Positions 26,635-35,806 of a DNA stretch of 64,000 bases are shown piece by piece. The position numbers were made by a program, and so were the translations under genes. Position 1 is the first letter of the stretch. Every line of letters begins with the position of its first letter. Source of the stretch: DATFRY01 sp963764695 (GTDB lineage Bacteria; Myxococcota_A; Polyangia; Haliangiales; Haliangiaceae). The notes under the pieces were generated by a model. The model was given only the letters and a program-made list of their open reading frames with translations, searched no databases and had not been told where the DNA came from. Location of the stretch: contig CAVXTW010000003.1 of the NCBI GenBank assembly GCA_963764695.1, positions 310,001 to 374,000 of the forward strand, written 5' to 3'.

Positions 26635-27536
26635 GGGGCGCGGGCCGCTGCCTGGACGGCGATGTGGTGGACCGCAGGCCGACCCGGAGCTTTCTGGATC
26701 GCGAGGTGCTGGCCTGCAGCCCGGCCTGGCGCCGGCCTCTCCTGATCGCGGCGTTGCTCGCGCTCGGCGCGTCCGTCCCGCGACCCGCGCACGCCGACAG
26801 CTGCCGCGGGTCCGCCGGCGGCAGCTCCAGCGCGGGCGGCGGATCCGGCGACGACTCCTCGGCAGCCGCCTGCTCCGAGGTCAGCGACGTGGTCGGGCAC
26901 CAGCTTTGCGGCCGCTTCGGCGCGGGCTGGTCGGAGCGGACTCACCTGCCCGCGCTCTCGATCGAGGCCGGCCTGTTCACCCGACAGCTCGACGCGGGAT
27001 TCGGCACATCGGGTGTCATGGAGCACGACACCGGCAGCTTCGCCTACAGCGTGGCGACCGAGAGCGACCGCGCCACTGCGGCCGGCGCCGCGCTGCGCGT
27101 CGCCCTGGCCCTGCCGGAGCCGTTCTACCTGGGCGCGGATCTCGAGATCGGCGGCCTTCTGTCCGGATCCGGCGCAGAGGTCGAGATGACCGGGGCCAGC
27201 GCGGGCCCGATCATGGCCGCGCACCGGACGCTCTACCTCGGCGCCGGCGGCGTGGCCGGCGCGCGCGCCCAGCTGGGTCGCGCCGGGCTGGCCGCCGAGA
27301 TGGTGGCCGGCGTGCGCGACGTGTCGCTCGCGGTCAACAGCCAGCACGGCACCTGCATCCTGTCGGAGACCCACCACCGCACGGCGGCCTTCGTCGAGCC
27401 GCGGGTGAAGATCGACGTGTGGCTCTCGCCGTGGATCACGATCGCCGGCTTCGCCGGGGGCGAGCTCGACGGCGACAGCAAGATGATCGGCGTCAGCCTC
27501 GCCTATCACCTGCGCGCATTCGATCGCGGCCTGTGA
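26631..27536 (+). CDS. Outer-membrane beta-barrel-like protein
   Basis: A 301-residue protein coupled to the preceding lipoprotein gene through ATGA. A hydrophobic segment at about 35-55 (PLLIAALLALGASVPRPAHA) after a charged N-terminus would be a late signal peptide cleaved before DSC. A Gly/Ser linker follows, then alternating amphipathic strands with Gly and aromatic residues (LSIEAGLFTRQL, FYLGADLEIGGLLSGS, FVEPRVKIDVWLSPWITIAGFAGGEL) ending with IGVSLAYHLRAFD, typical of small barrels. The specific family is unknown. Confidence 0.6.
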   Translation: MRGAGRCLDGDVVDRRPTRSFLDREVLACSPAWRRPLLIAALLALGASVPRPAHADSCRGSAGGSSSAGGGSGDDSSAAACSEVSDVVGHQLCGRFGAGWSERTHLPALSIEAGLFTRQLDAGFGTSGVMEHDTGSFAYSVATESDRATAAGAALRVALALPEPFYLGADLEIGGLLSGSGAEVEMTGASAGPIMAAHRTLYLGAGGVAGARAQLGRAGLAAEMVAGVRDVSLAVNSQHGTCILSETHHRTAAFVEPRVKIDVWLSPWITIAGFAGGELDGDSKMIGVSLAYHLRAFDRGL

Positions 27537-27557
27537 GCATGCCAAGGCGCCCAAGAG

Positions 27558-27810
27558 CCGTCCTCGTCCTCGTACACGTACTCGTCCACGTACTCGTCCA
27601 CGTACTCGTGCGCGTGCGCGTGCACGTGCACGTGCAGGTGCAGCCAAAGGCACACAGGTTCCAGACCTACTCGGCGGCACAGGAGGCAGGCACAAAGGGC
27701 ACCGATGTTCCGAGTTGCACACCTCTTCACGTGCACGAGCACGCGCACGCGCACGCGCACGAGTACGAGTACGAGTACGAGTACGTGTACGTGGACCAGG
27801 ACGAGGACGG
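27558..27810. repeat. Long inverted repeat with hexameric arms (element B)
   Basis: Two 83-bp arms (27558-27640 and 27728-27810) are reverse complements with about ten mismatches and no gaps. Each arm is built from 6-nt steps around CGT (CGTACT, CGTGCG, CGTCCA). The loop of 87 bp (27641-27727) is ordinary-looking. Most of the 316-bp gap between the barrel gene and the dioxygenase gene is this element. It encodes no convincing protein, only alternating-Val reading frames on both strands. Confidence 0.9.
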
Positions 27811-27840
27811 GCGTCTTCCCGGCCGGCATCACATCGGCGA

Positions 27841-27846
27841 TAGTCC
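27841..27846 (+). promoter_or_regulatory. -10-like TAGTCC ahead of the dioxygenase gene
   Basis: TAGTCC is followed by the 6-nt spacer GGTCGC and then ATG 27853. The same spacer GGTCGC separates TATAGT from the GTG at 45590. There is no ribosome-binding purine tract, so a leaderless transcript is suggested. Confidence 0.45.
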
Positions 27847-27852
27847 GGTCGC

Positions 27853-29037
27853 ATGAGCGCCGACGCCGCCGCTGCGCTGCTCGCCTCCCTGCCGCCGCAA
27901 CAGCAGGGCGCCGCCGCCTGGTACGGGCCGGAGATGATGAGCCGGACCGACTGGATCGTCCCGCTCGACCCGCGCGATCTGTCGGAGATCGAGGCGGCGG
28001 TGGCGCCGCTCGCGGCCAGCTCCGCCGATATCGCGTCGCTCACCCGCGCCGACTTCCCGCTGCCCACCCTGGGCGCCAAGCTGGAGCGGGTGCTGCGCGA
28101 GATCCTCGACGGGCGCGGCTTCGTGCTCCTGCGCGGGCTGCCGATCGAGCGCATGACCCGGCGAGAGGCGGCGATCGCCTTCTTCGGCATGGGGGCGCAC
28201 ATGGGCCGGGCCCGGGCGCAGAACGCGGCCGGCCACCTGCTCGGTCATGTCGCCGACCTGGGCCTGTCGAGCCGCGATCCGCACGTGCGCATCTACCAGA
28301 CCAGCGAGCGGCAGACCTATCACACCGACTCGTGCGATGTGGTCGGTCTTCTCTGCCTGGCCACGGCCAGGAGCGGCGGGCTCTCCACCCTGGTCAGCTC
28401 GTCGACCATCTTCAACGAGATGCGCAGGCGGCGGCCGGAGCTGCTCGCCCTGCTGCTGCAGCCGATCGCGACCGATCGGCGCGGCGAGGTGCCGGCCGGG
28501 ATGAGGCCGTGGTTCGACATCCCGGTGTTCAGCTGGTACGAGGGCCACCTCACCGCGCTCTATCACCGGCCCTACATCGACAGCGCGCAGCGCTTCCCCG
28601 AGGTGCCGCGCCTGACCGCCCAGCAGAAAGCCGCGCTCGATCTGTTCGACGATCTGACAAACGACCCGGCGCTGCACCTGCACATGGAGTTCCGGCCGGG
28701 CGACATCCAGCTGGTCCACAATCACACGGTGCTGCACGACCGCACCGCGTTCGAGGACTGGCCCGAGCTGGCTCGCCGGCGGCATCTGCTGCGGCTGTGG
28801 CTGGCCTGCCCGGGTGCGCGTCCGCTCCCGCCATTCTTCGCCGAGCGCTACGGCAGCGTCGAGCTCGAGAACCGCGGTGGCATCGTCCTGCCGGAAGGCG
28901 CGCCGCTCAGCGCGCCGCTCGAGCCGATCTCGATTCCCTGGCCCCGAGGGCTGCCGGCTGCTAGGTCTTTGTGGTGCACATCGCCGCGCGGGTCGCCGCT
29001 CTGTCGTGCCTCCTCGCCGTCAGCTGCAACTCGGTAA
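27853..29037 (+). CDS. TauD/TfdA-family Fe(II)/2-oxoglutarate dioxygenase
   Basis: A 394-residue oxygenase. GRGFVLLRGLPIERM opens the family fold; the iron facial triad is H157-x-D159 in YHTDSCD and a distal His in LVHNHTVLHDR (about 292-297), with the oxoglutarate-binding Arg in RRHLLRLWL. The relation is to the TauD/gamma-butyrobetaine-like group of uncharacterised members, so the substrate is unknown. The frame extends about 65 bp past the start of the next gene, and its last residues (SLWCTSPRGSPLCRASSPSAATR) look unlike the family, so the natural stop may have been lost. Confidence 0.85.
   Translation: MSADAAAALLASLPPQQQGAAAWYGPEMMSRTDWIVPLDPRDLSEIEAAVAPLAASSADIASLTRADFPLPTLGAKLERVLREILDGRGFVLLRGLPIERMTRREAAIAFFGMGAHMGRARAQNAAGHLLGHVADLGLSSRDPHVRIYQTSERQTYHTDSCDVVGLLCLATARSGGLSTLVSSSTIFNEMRRRRPELLALLLQPIATDRRGEVPAGMRPWFDIPVFSWYEGHLTALYHRPYIDSAQRFPEVPRLTAQQKAALDLFDDLTNDPALHLHMEFRPGDIQLVHNHTVLHDRTAFEDWPELARRRHLLRLWLACPGARPLPPFFAERYGSVELENRGGIVLPEGAPLSAPLEPISIPWPRGLPAARSLWCTSPRGSPLCRASSPSAATR
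28962..28967 (+). promoter_or_regulatory. -10-like TAGGTC inside the end of the dioxygenase gene
   Basis: TAGGTC lies 6 nt before GTG 28974 and 3 nt before GTG 28971. It sits in the 3' end of the dioxygenase frame and would give the next gene its own leaderless promoter. Confidence 0.35.
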
Positions 29038-31055
29038 GGCCGGACGCCGCCCCGAAGGCCGCCGGGCCGACGGCCGCGGCCACGACCGAAAAAGCCGACT
29101 GGCGATCCGGCGTGACCGTTCGCCTCGAGCGCATCGCCGACGGCGGATCGATCGTCTCGTTCGGCCTGCCGGTGCCCGACGGTGCAGTGACCGACCCGGC
29201 AGCGGTTCGCGTGCAGGTCGCCGGCTCCGACGAAAGCGTGGCCGGCGCGAAGGTGCGGCCGATTCTCTACCGCTACGCCCCCGACGGCCGGCGGCGCGGC
29301 ATCCGCTCGCTGCTCATCCAGCTCCCGGCCGACGTCATGACCGGCAAGTCGGTCGACGTGCAGGTACGCTGGCGCGGCGAGGGTCCGGCGCCGGCCGCCG
29401 ACACGCGCCCCTACGCCGGGACGGCCATGCAGTCGCCGGAGATCGCGCGCGTCGTCGACCGGCGGATCGCGTCCGAGGGCGGCCAGTACCGCCTGGTCGA
29501 GCGCAACCCGGCCGATATCACGCTGTACAGCGGCCTCGAGCCGCGCGTCCTGGCGAGCTATCCGGCCGGCTATCTGGCGGCGACCGGGATCCTCGGCGAG
29601 CAGATGACGCGCGACCAGGTGCGGGCGATACCGGAGCTGGCCGGGCTCGCCTTCTTCTCCGACTACCTCGAGCGCTACGCCGACGCGGCCATGCACGTGA
29701 CCGACTACCGCATCAACCGCGCCTCGGTGCCGGACACCAACGAGGCGTACGAGGCGTGGCTCTACGACCGCTGCGCCACCTTCCTGACCGCGTACACCCA
29801 CCTGGGCGCGCAGCGCTACCTGCGCCACGCGCTGAGGGCCTGCTCGTTCTACGTCTCGAAGATCGATCGCGGCGGAATGTTCACGCTCAAGCGCAACGAG
29901 CGCGATCTATCGTACGACTCGAAGTACTCGCACCTGCGCGGCGTGTACGCCTACTACGCGCTGACCGGCGACGAGGCCGCACTCGAGGCCGGGCGCAACA
30001 TGGCGCGCATGTGGCGCGACGAGCCGCTGTTCATGGTGCCGTACCGCGAGGGGCACGCCCGCGCGTCCGACAAGCTGTGGACCGAGCGCCTCCTGGGCAC
30101 CGGCCTCGAGGGCCTCGTGTACGGCTTCCTCATGACCGGCGAGCCGGACCTCCTGGCCGCGGCCAGGCAGATCTTCGAGACCGCTCATCGCCACATCACC
30201 ACGACCGACCAGGCCGAGCTCGACGCCATCACCAGGAGCCACTTCCCGCCGCAGAACTGCTTCGTCCACAATGCGGAGCAGCACGACGGCGGCAAGGCGG
30301 AGAACCCGTGGTGCTCCGGGTGGATGGTCGATCTGCTGATCGATCCGCTGCTGCGCTATCAGGAGCTCACGGGCGACGCGCGGGTCGACGAGATCTTCGT
30401 GCGGCTGGTGCGCGCCCAGCGCGACGTCGGCTCGAACTACTTCCGCGGCAACCCGCGCAAGGACTCCTTCCTGCAGCCCAGCATCTGCTACGAGGCCAAC
30501 GTCGAGAACCCGCGCACCCTGAGCCCGCTCGAGGGCTTCGGCCTGCGCGCGGACGGCGAGCGCTACGTCCTCAGCGAGTGGGAAGACTTCGAGCACTGCG
30601 CCGACGCCACCGCGCTGACCGCGGCCGGCATCCGCGCGCTGGTGCGGCAGAAGCGCTTCGACGGCCCGGGCGTGGGTCCGTTCCGCAGCGAGGGGGAGTC
30701 GTTCGCCGCGCTCCACCACGAGTACGCGCACTGCGCGCTGCAGACCTTCGAGGAGTACGTCCGGCCCCGCCGCGATCCGCGCGGCTGGAAGAGCGACGAC
30801 CTGGCCGCGGGCTACGAGGGCGGCAACGAGGAGGCGCAGGCCGCCTTCATCGACCAGAAGAAGATCGGCTATGCGGTCGCCGCGATCGCGCCGGCCCGCA
30901 AGCTGAGCTGGTGGTTCAACGCGTCGATGCTCCAGCTGAGCCTGCTGCGCGACTCCGGCGTCGGGTTCGCGACCCTGCAGCCCGGCTCGGTGCAGCCTGC
31001 GTCCGGCTGCCCGCCGGCCACACGCATCTCCGCCGAGCCGCGCCCGCGCAGATGA
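28974..31055 (+). CDS. Lipoprotein with probable alpha-toroid (six-hairpin) fold
   Basis: A 693-residue lipoprotein; VHIAARVAALSCLLAVSC ends in a lipobox (AVSC). Residues about 40-130 are a beta-rich domain (VTVRLERIADGGSIVSFGLPV, VDVQVRWRGEG). The rest is helical with repeated hairpin signatures (YEAWLYDRCATFLTAYTHLG, YSHLRGVYAYYALTGDEAAL, GTGLEGLVYGFLMTGEPDLL, WCSGWMVDLLIDPLLRYQEL), as in six-hairpin glycosidases, polysaccharide lyases and related enzymes. No catalytic residues can be assigned. GTG 28971 is an alternative start. It ends 1 bp before the convergent APH-like gene. Confidence 0.6.
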   Translation: MHIAARVAALSCLLAVSCNSVRPDAAPKAAGPTAAATTEKADWRSGVTVRLERIADGGSIVSFGLPVPDGAVTDPAAVRVQVAGSDESVAGAKVRPILYRYAPDGRRRGIRSLLIQLPADVMTGKSVDVQVRWRGEGPAPAADTRPYAGTAMQSPEIARVVDRRIASEGGQYRLVERNPADITLYSGLEPRVLASYPAGYLAATGILGEQMTRDQVRAIPELAGLAFFSDYLERYADAAMHVTDYRINRASVPDTNEAYEAWLYDRCATFLTAYTHLGAQRYLRHALRACSFYVSKIDRGGMFTLKRNERDLSYDSKYSHLRGVYAYYALTGDEAALEAGRNMARMWRDEPLFMVPYREGHARASDKLWTERLLGTGLEGLVYGFLMTGEPDLLAAARQIFETAHRHITTTDQAELDAITRSHFPPQNCFVHNAEQHDGGKAENPWCSGWMVDLLIDPLLRYQELTGDARVDEIFVRLVRAQRDVGSNYFRGNPRKDSFLQPSICYEANVENPRTLSPLEGFGLRADGERYVLSEWEDFEHCADATALTAAGIRALVRQKRFDGPGVGPFRSEGESFAALHHEYAHCALQTFEEYVRPRRDPRGWKSDDLAAGYEGGNEEAQAAFIDQKKIGYAVAAIAPARKLSWWFNASMLQLSLLRDSGVGFATLQPGSVQPASGCPPATRISAEPRPRR

Positions 31056-31056
31056 T

Positions 31057-32277
31057 TTACCCGGCGTCCTCGGCTCTGACCAGGGCGGCCACGTGCCGGA
31101 GGCAGCCGGCCGGATCGTCCCGGTGGTAGGGATGCTCGGAGGGCTCGATGCCGTCGAGGAAGGCGCGGTAGATGACCGCCCCGCGCGCCGAGGCGACCGG
31201 GAGCAGCAGCTCCAGCGCCCGCTCCGGCTCCGCGTCCGGAACGATCGAACGCCACGCCCGGCCCCAGTGCGCGCGCACGGCAGCAACATCGCCGGCCGGA
31301 ATCCGATCGAGAAAGGCCGCCACGTCGAGCAGCGGATGGCCGACGCCGCAATCGCCCCAGTCGAGCAGCACCAGCGACGATTCGCCGCCGCGCGTGTTGC
31401 CCGGATAGAAGTCGCCGTGCACCAGCGTGTCCGGCAGCCCGCAGCCCGCCGCCGCCGCGAACCGCTCGCCGAGCCCGGCCACGAACCGGTCGAGCAACAG
31501 GCGATCCTCGGACGAAAGCTCGCTGTCGGTGCGCTCGACCACCGACGCGATCGCGCGGGTCAGCCCGTCCGCCCGCCAGTCGGGCAGGCCCAGCGCCAGG
31601 AGCTCGTCGGTGCGGCCGATCCATGACCGCTGCAGATCGACCAGCAGGCTGACCATGTCGAGCAGGAGCGGGCCGGAGGCAGTGTAGAGATCCTCGCCCG
31701 GTATCTCGGCCATCAGGATGCGCCCGCCGTCGTGGGCCAGGAGCGGCGGGACCGGACCGCCCTGCAGTCGCTCCAGCATCCGCCCCTCGTGGCCGAAGAA
31801 CGGCGGCACCGCCTTGAGCCACACGGTGTGCCCGTAGACCGGCAGGCGCCAGATGCTCGACAGATTCCAGCTGCGGATCTGCTCCGCCCTGCCGGCCCGC
31901 CGCATCCCGCGCGCCGACAGCACCGAGTCGGCCCACGCCAGATCGCGAGCTGGCCCACCCGGACGGGCCCAGGGCAGCCGCAGCGGATGATCGTCGATCA
32001 CGCCCTCCCACGGCTGCACCGACACCGGGGCTGCCACCTGGGCCAGGTAGGTCACCTCTCCGCCGGCCGGCCTGGAACGCTCGGCGGCGAGCAGGCGCAG
32101 GATCGTCACGTCCACGCCGTGGCGCTCGCGAGCGCCGCGCACCACCGGCCCGGCCTCCTGCCACCAGGGCGTGTCGACCTCGAACGGAGGCAGCGCCCCG
32201 ACGACAGAGCCATCGGCCGTGACCAGCACCAAGGTCGCGACGCGCGGAGGCGGCGACGTCGCCTTCCCGGACGACAC
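31057..32277 (-). CDS. Aminoglycoside-phosphotransferase-like kinase with Nudix-like N-terminal domain
   Basis: A 406-residue protein. Residues about 10-90 (ATLVLVTADGSVVGALPPFE, TYLAQVAAPVSVQPWEGVIDDHPL) look like a degenerate Nudix-type domain without a recognisable Nudix box. The rest is a protein-kinase-like APH fold: VWLKAVPPFFGHE at the nucleotide-binding sheet, catalytic LVHGDFYPGN (H-G-D) and metal loop LLDWGDCGVGHPLLDVA. It starts 2 nt after the stop of the histidine kinase gene (GTG 32277), so it belongs to the same transcript. Small-molecule or protein phosphorylation is possible; antibiotic resistance is not implied. Confidence 0.8.
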   Translation of the reverse strand: MSSGKATSPPPRVATLVLVTADGSVVGALPPFEVDTPWWQEAGPVVRGARERHGVDVTILRLLAAERSRPAGGEVTYLAQVAAPVSVQPWEGVIDDHPLRLPWARPGGPARDLAWADSVLSARGMRRAGRAEQIRSWNLSSIWRLPVYGHTVWLKAVPPFFGHEGRMLERLQGGPVPPLLAHDGGRILMAEIPGEDLYTASGPLLLDMVSLLVDLQRSWIGRTDELLALGLPDWRADGLTRAIASVVERTDSELSSEDRLLLDRFVAGLGERFAAAAGCGLPDTLVHGDFYPGNTRGGESSLVLLDWGDCGVGHPLLDVAAFLDRIPAGDVAAVRAHWGRAWRSIVPDAEPERALELLLPVASARGAVIYRAFLDGIEPSEHPYHRDDPAGCLRHVAALVRAEDAG

Positions 32278-32279
32278 GG

Positions 32280-33551
32280 TCAGCTCCCCGGAGTGACCGC
32301 GGGCCGCAGCGGCAGGATCACGGTGAAGGTGGAGCCGACCCCGACCTCGCTCTCGCACAGGAGCTTGCCGCCGTGGGCCCGCACGATGCTGTCGGTGATC
32401 CACAGGCCCAGCCCGGTCCCCTCGCCGACCCCCTTGGTGGTGAAGAACGGGTCGATGATCCGCTCGCGCACGTCCGGCGCGATTCCCTCGCCGCTGTCGC
32501 TGATCGACACGCGCATGACCGGCACCTCGTCCTCCTCGCCGCTGGCCACGGCGATGCGGATGGTGCCGGCGCCGCGGATGGCCTGCGCCGCGTTGGTCAG
32601 GATGTTCATGAACACCTGATTGATATGGCCGGCGTTGCAGACCATCCTGGGCAGGTCGGACTGGTAGTCGCGGTCGATGGTGATGCGGTCGCGGTGCAGC
32701 GGCGAGATCAGGTTGAGCGTCGTCTCGATGCCGGCGATGACGTCGGTCTCCACCATGTCGCCGGCGCCGGTGCGCGAGAAGTTGCGCAGGTCGCGCACGA
32801 TGGCCGCGGTGCGCTCCGCCCCGTTGCGGATCGACTTGAGCAGCTTGTGCGAGTCCTCGAGCATGTAGTCGAACTCGATCCGCTGCTTGACCGCGTCCAG
32901 CTCGGCGCGCAGATCGGCCGGCACGCTCGGGTGCTTGTCCACCGTGTGGACCACGAGCAAGAGGTCGTCGAAGTACTGGGCCAGGAAGTCGACGTTGCCG
33001 TAGACGAAGTTGATCGGGTTGTTGAGCTCGTGCGCCATGCCGGCGACCAGCCGGCCCAGGGTCGACATCTTCTCTTGCAACACCAGCTGGGCCTGGGCGT
33101 GGCGCAGCTCGCGCGTGCGCTCGTCGACCATCTCCTCCAGGTCGGTCTTGGCCCGCCGCTCTCTCTCCAGCAGCACCTTGAGGCGGCGCTGGATGCGCAT
33201 CTCGGCGGTGACGTCGCGGTACGACTCGACGATGTAGTCCTCGCCCAGCGGCACCGCGCTGACGATGAAGGTGAGCTCCTCGCCGTCGCCCCGCACCGCG
33301 CCGATCTCGTCGACCCGCACCGCGCGCCGCGCGTCGCGCGCCCGGCAGCCGACACACGCGCTCTCGCAGACCTCGAGCGAGAACACCTCGTAGCAGTGCG
33401 CCCCGTCGGCCACGCGGCGAGCCAGCTCGCGGCCGGTCAGGCTGCACATCGCCTCGTACGCGCGGTTGTAAAAGAGGATGCGGCGGTCGCGATCGAGGAT
33501 GACCGCGGCGTCGATGCTGCCCTCGAGCAGCGCGCGCACCGGCTCGAGCAC
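32280..33551 (-). CDS. Histidine kinase with Cys-rich PAS domain
   Basis: A 423-residue soluble sensor kinase. Residues about 1-110 are a PAS domain (AAVILDRDRRILFYNRAYEAM) with an inserted cysteine cluster HCYEVFSLEVCESACVGC, which could bind a metal or sense redox. A coiled coil (about 115-160) leads to the HisKA-type dimer helix with MAHELNNPINFVYGN (His about 173), then HATPase boxes: N box NQVFMNILTNAAQAI, G1 ISDSGEGIAP, F box FFTTKGVGEGTGLGLWI and G2 HGGKL. No receiver domain is attached. GTG 33551 follows the STAS gene by 11 nt, with GGAGG inside that gene's end. It is the middle gene of a three-gene operon. Confidence 0.9.
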   Translation of the reverse strand: MLEPVRALLEGSIDAAVILDRDRRILFYNRAYEAMCSLTGRELARRVADGAHCYEVFSLEVCESACVGCRARDARRAVRVDEIGAVRGDGEELTFIVSAVPLGEDYIVESYRDVTAEMRIQRRLKVLLERERRAKTDLEEMVDERTRELRHAQAQLVLQEKMSTLGRLVAGMAHELNNPINFVYGNVDFLAQYFDDLLLVVHTVDKHPSVPADLRAELDAVKQRIEFDYMLEDSHKLLKSIRNGAERTAAIVRDLRNFSRTGAGDMVETDVIAGIETTLNLISPLHRDRITIDRDYQSDLPRMVCNAGHINQVFMNILTNAAQAIRGAGTIRIAVASGEEDEVPVMRVSISDSGEGIAPDVRERIIDPFFTTKGVGEGTGLGLWITDSIVRAHGGKLLCESEVGVGSTFTVILPLRPAVTPGS

Positions 33552-33562
33552 ACCGGGCAGGG

Positions 33563-34048
33563 CTACGCCTCCGACAGGAACGAGAGGTAGCGCTCCGGCA
33601 GATCGTCGAACTCGAGCGGACGCTGGCACCTCTCGCACAGGAACTGGGGCGGATCCGCCGACGGCCCGCTGGGGAAGTGGGTATCCACGTCGAGCAGCCG
33701 CTCTTCCTCGGTGTTGCACGAATCGCACACGTACGGCGCGTAGAACGAGCGCACCGAGGCCGAGCCGCGGAAGTTGTCGATCATGTTGAGCTGCGTGACG
33801 ATGGCCGGCGAGCAGTGGCTGAACACCAGCTCGCTCACGTTGGGCAGATCGCGCACGAAGTTGACCCACTCGCGCACGCCGCACGAGTTGATGCGCTTGA
33901 TGCCGTTGAGGCGGAACACGACCGACCCGCGCAGATGACGGCGCAGCTCCGTGAAGTCGGAGTTCTCGTCGATCTCGCCCGTGAATTCGACCGTGGTGAA
34001 GCCCGGGCGCTCCTTGATGCGCCAGGACAGAGGGACTGATTCGCCCAC
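33563..34048 (-). CDS. STAS-like protein with C-terminal zinc ribbon
   Basis: A 161-residue protein. Residues 12-110 have a STAS antagonist fold: FTTVEFTGEIDENSDFTEL, VVFRLNGIKRINSCGVREWVN and ELVFSHCSPAIVTQLNMIDNF. In INSCG the Ser aligns with the phosphoacceptor of SpoIIAA/RsbV (DSSG). Two CxxC pairs (YVCDSCN and FLCERCQ) form a probable zinc ribbon, followed by LEFDDLPERYLSFL. A second gene at 34772-35632 encodes the same arrangement. First gene of the operon with the histidine kinase; start GTG 34048. A partner-switching role is inferred from the fold. Confidence 0.75.
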   Translation of the reverse strand: MGESVPLSWRIKERPGFTTVEFTGEIDENSDFTELRRHLRGSVVFRLNGIKRINSCGVREWVNFVRDLPNVSELVFSHCSPAIVTQLNMIDNFRGSASVRSFYAPYVCDSCNTEEERLLDVDTHFPSGPSADPPQFLCERCQRPLEFDDLPERYLSFLSEA

Positions 34049-34170
34049 GTGGACACTCTCCCGGTCGCCCTGTCCGAAGGAACCAGGGCATCGACAGCCC
34101 GGCGATCTTAGGGCGCTGGCTGTGGACGGTCAACCTGCCCACACGGCCGCCAATGTGGGAAAGCGCTGCG

Positions 34171-34199
34171 CGGCGGCGCGCCGCCGACCGATGTACAAT
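34171..34199 (+). promoter_or_regulatory. 16-bp palindrome and -10 TACAAT ahead of the PAS gene
   Basis: CGGCGGCGCGCCGCCG (34171-34186) is a perfect palindrome; TACAAT (34194-34199) follows 7 bp later and sits 7 nt before ATG 34207. The palindrome occupies the expected -35/spacer region, so it could be an operator. It lies between the divergent STAS and PAS genes. Confidence 0.5.
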
Positions 34200-34206
34200 G
34201 GCCGCA

Positions 34207-34758
34207 ATGGCGGACGTGCTCGGCAACTTCCTGCAGGAGTTCAAGCGAGTGGCTCCTGCCATCGTCAACAGCTACTTCGTGGTCGATCGCGAGCGTCGCA
34301 TCGTCGACTTCAATCGCGCCTTCTACGCGCTCCTGCCCCGCCAGATGGCACGCGGGCTCAAGGGCAAGAAGTGCTACGAGGTCATCGAGCTCAACATCTG
34401 CCGCGAGAACTGTATTGCGCAGCAATGCTGGCGCGACAACCGTCACGTCAGGCTCGACGAGATCAGCGGCAACGTCATCGGCGATACCGAGGCCAAGAAG
34501 TTTCGCTTCATCCTGTCGGCCATCCCGATCACCGACGAGACCGGCCAGCACGTCGGCGCCCTCGAGATCCAGCGCAACGTGACCGACGAGGCCGAGGTGC
34601 AGGGCAAGTACCAGGAGATGCTGGAGACCGAGGCCCGCGAGCGCGAGCGCCTGGCCACCCAGATCCGCGCCCGCACCAAGGAGCTGCTCGAGACCAACCA
34701 GCTCCTGCTCAAGACGCAGAAGGAGCTCCTGGCCTACAAGAAGGGCCTCGTCGTCTGA
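34207..34758 (+). CDS. PAS-domain protein with coiled-coil tail
   Basis: A 183-residue cytosolic protein. The PAS domain (about 10-130; IVNSYFVVDRERRIVDFNRAFYAL, RFILSAIPITDETGQHVGALEIQRNVTDE) carries the same kind of cysteine insert as the nearby histidine kinase: KCYEVIELNICRENCIAQQC. A coiled coil (about 135-180; ARERERLATQIRARTKELLETNQLL) ends the protein. It has no output domain, so it should act by binding, possibly to the histidine kinase or the STAS proteins. ATG 34207 is chosen because TACAAT is 7 nt upstream; ATG 34198 overlaps that hexamer. It is convergent with the tail-anchored STAS gene, 13 bp apart. Confidence 0.75.
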   Translation: MADVLGNFLQEFKRVAPAIVNSYFVVDRERRIVDFNRAFYALLPRQMARGLKGKKCYEVIELNICRENCIAQQCWRDNRHVRLDEISGNVIGDTEAKKFRFILSAIPITDETGQHVGALEIQRNVTDEAEVQGKYQEMLETEARERERLATQIRARTKELLETNQLLLKTQKELLAYKKGLVV

Positions 34759-34771
34759 GACAGACCCGGCG

Positions 34772-35632
<861 letters not shown>

Positions 35633-35806
35633 GGAAGGAGCAGCGGCGTGTAAATCAGGTATCGAGCACTACAATCGAACTACCGCGGTTGGGACGAGTC
35701 TAGCCGAAGAAACGTGGACTCCCCAAGGGTGCTCGCATCGAAAACTACACGACTTGAGGGCGCATCTGAGGTTGCGTCAAAAACTCAATCTAGCCAACAC
35801 CATCCG

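Noticed and set aside
27541..27856. Small genes in the hexameric repeat with alternating Val residues
   Set aside because: Both strands give the same kind of alternating peptide because of the 6-nt period; there is no start signal or family resemblance.
31057..32277. An antibiotic-resistance gene (aminoglycoside phosphotransferase)
   Set aside because: Only the general APH fold is shared. The signalling operon context and the extra N-terminal domain argue against a resistance enzyme.
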